A stretch of 6,367 nt of DNA from Thermoplasmatota archaeon (GTDB lineage: Archaea > Thermoplasmatota > JAQUQK01), in the NCBI GenBank assembly GCA_028716125.1, contig JAQUQK010000114.1:1-6367 (forward strand), written 5' to 3'. Below the pieces are notes generated by a model. It did not search any database and was not told the origin of the DNA. It saw only the letters and a list, made by a program, of their open reading frames with translations. Shown here one piece after another: positions 5,629 through 6,367 of this stretch (positions are counted from its first letter, which is position 1; every line of letters starts with the position of its first letter). A program made the translations under genes and the position numbers.

Positions 5629-6367
5629 ATGGACGAAGATCCCGCAAAACGTAGCGTAAAGAAAGTTCATGAGAAGAGAGTAGTCGCAATCCAGACTGCG
5701 GGGCGCAGGCGAATAGTCGAGCTTGCGGCGATTTCGGCAGTTCTTGCCGTTCTATTGCTCGTTACGGCCGGGACAGCGATAGGCGCAGAAGAATCCCTTT
5801 TGGACTACAACCTGGTATGGGTGGCCCTAGTAGCAATACTAATCATATTCTGGCGCAAGGCGATGAAAAGCCGCAGCTTCGTTGCAGCGCATCTGATATA
5901 TTGGGCGGTGATGGCTACCTTCGCCGGTTTCTTCCTGCTGTATGCCAAGCAATGGCTCAAGGACATCGGATACAAGGACTACGTTAAATTCTGGCACTGC
6001 ACGGCATCGGGCCTGTTTGCGATGTTTGCAATATGGCATGCGACAATCCACTGGGACACGATAAAGGGATTTTTTGCAATTCAGCTAAAGCGCGCATCAT
6101 CGGCGCTTCGCTATGCAGCAGTCTGGATCGCAATAGCGATTGGTGTTTTAGTTACCCTCACGGAACAGGGCAAGACATGGATAAACAACGACAACTACAT
6201 ACCTGTCTGCACTGCGACAATTTTCGCGGTCGCCGCCGCGTTCATCCTGCTTTACAAATTATCTGAAATCCGATGCAAAAAAACCGGGAAGCAGTTCAAA
6301 TCCGAGATGAGCAGGCTGCTCGTCGTGAACATAATTCCAATCACGCTTTTCAAGGCAATTGGCGGAT
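5629..6367 (+). CDS. Polytopic membrane protein, possible b-type cytochrome-like (3' end outside window)
   Basis: I found this by reading the plus strand from ATG 5629; the frame is open to the window edge (246 codons plus one base). A charged, basic N-terminus (1-28) is followed by hydrophobic segments at about 29-50, 62-76, 84-105, 121-140, 160-178, 190-209 and 228-243. His123 and His137 lie in one helix with 13 residues between them, the spacing of the heme-ligand histidines in cytochrome b helices; His88 (previous helix) and His141 are further candidates. The HATIHWDTIKG stretch recalls DUF4405-type cytochrome-b-like membrane proteins, from memory only. Only three of the four ligands expected for two hemes sit deep in helices, so heme binding is a hypothesis. 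An archaeosortase-like role was considered because of the PGF-CTERM neighbours, but a convincing Cys plus N-x-x-R signature is missing. It is 21 bases after paralog 2 with no terminator between, so it is probably in the same operon. Confidence 0.8.
   Translation, partial: MDEDPAKRSVKKVHEKRVVAIQTAGRRRIVELAAISAVLAVLLLVTAGTAIGAEESLLDYNLVWVALVAILIIFWRKAMKSRSFVAAHLIYWAVMATFAGFFLLYAKQWLKDIGYKDYVKFWHCTASGLFAMFAIWHATIHWDTIKGFFAIQLKRASSALRYAAVWIAIAIGVLVTLTEQGKTWINNDNYIPVCTATIFAVAAAFILLYKLSEIRCKKTGKQFKSEMSRLLVVNIIPITLFKAIGG

Noticed and set aside
6033..6266. Plus-strand 77-codon open frame near the right edge
   Set aside because: It overlaps the long membrane-protein frame from 5629, whose hydrophobic helix pattern is clearly the coding one.
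5629..6367. Archaeosortase dedicated to the adjacent PGF-CTERM proteins
   Set aside because: Cys194 and Asn234 in hydrophobic helices give a superficial resemblance, but Pro237 stands where N-x-x-R would need Arg and the typical context around the catalytic Cys is absent. The end of the gene is not in the window, so this is set aside rather than excluded.

Overview
The window looks archaeal. Two adjacent proteins end in a PGF-CTERM tripartite tail (Pro-Gly-Phe, hydrophobic helix, basic end), which is the archaeosortase A sorting signal. AT-rich TATA-like boxes lie about 25-35 bases before starts, and a bare T-run follows one gene. A euryarchaeal lineage such as Thermoplasmatota is my best guess; a DPANN lineage cannot be excluded. 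No RNA gene, CRISPR array or insertion sequence is visible. Almost the whole window is coding, and no gene-free stretch exceeds about 130 bases.

Layout: (1) 638 down to the left edge, minus strand: a cysteine-rich lipoprotein, open at the window edge. (2) 639-767: a divergent intergenic region with a near-symmetric TATA element and a short hairpin. (3) 768-2141, plus: a membrane protein with an extracytoplasmic thioredoxin-like domain (CPSC) fused ahead of a six-helix CcdA/DsbD electron-transfer domain, followed by a T8 terminator. (4) 2200-3876 and 3946-5607, plus: tandem paralogous secreted proteins, each with a signal peptide, an Asp-box (sialidase/BNR-like) beta-propeller, one PKD domain and a PGF-CTERM anchor. 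(5) 5629 to the right edge, plus: a polytopic membrane protein with a cytochrome-b-like His-x13-His helix, 21 bases after the second paralog and open at the window edge.

All five proteins are predicted to be exported or in the membrane. Inferred theme: the CcdA-thioredoxin protein carries reducing power across the membrane to extracytoplasmic thiols, and the divergent Cys-rich lipoprotein is a plausible partner. The two propellers are surface-displayed and probably bind or process glycans or other ligands; their function is not known. The last gene may add a heme-based membrane redox component. The two edge genes (1 and 5) are open reading frames cut by the window, so their far ends are not visible.
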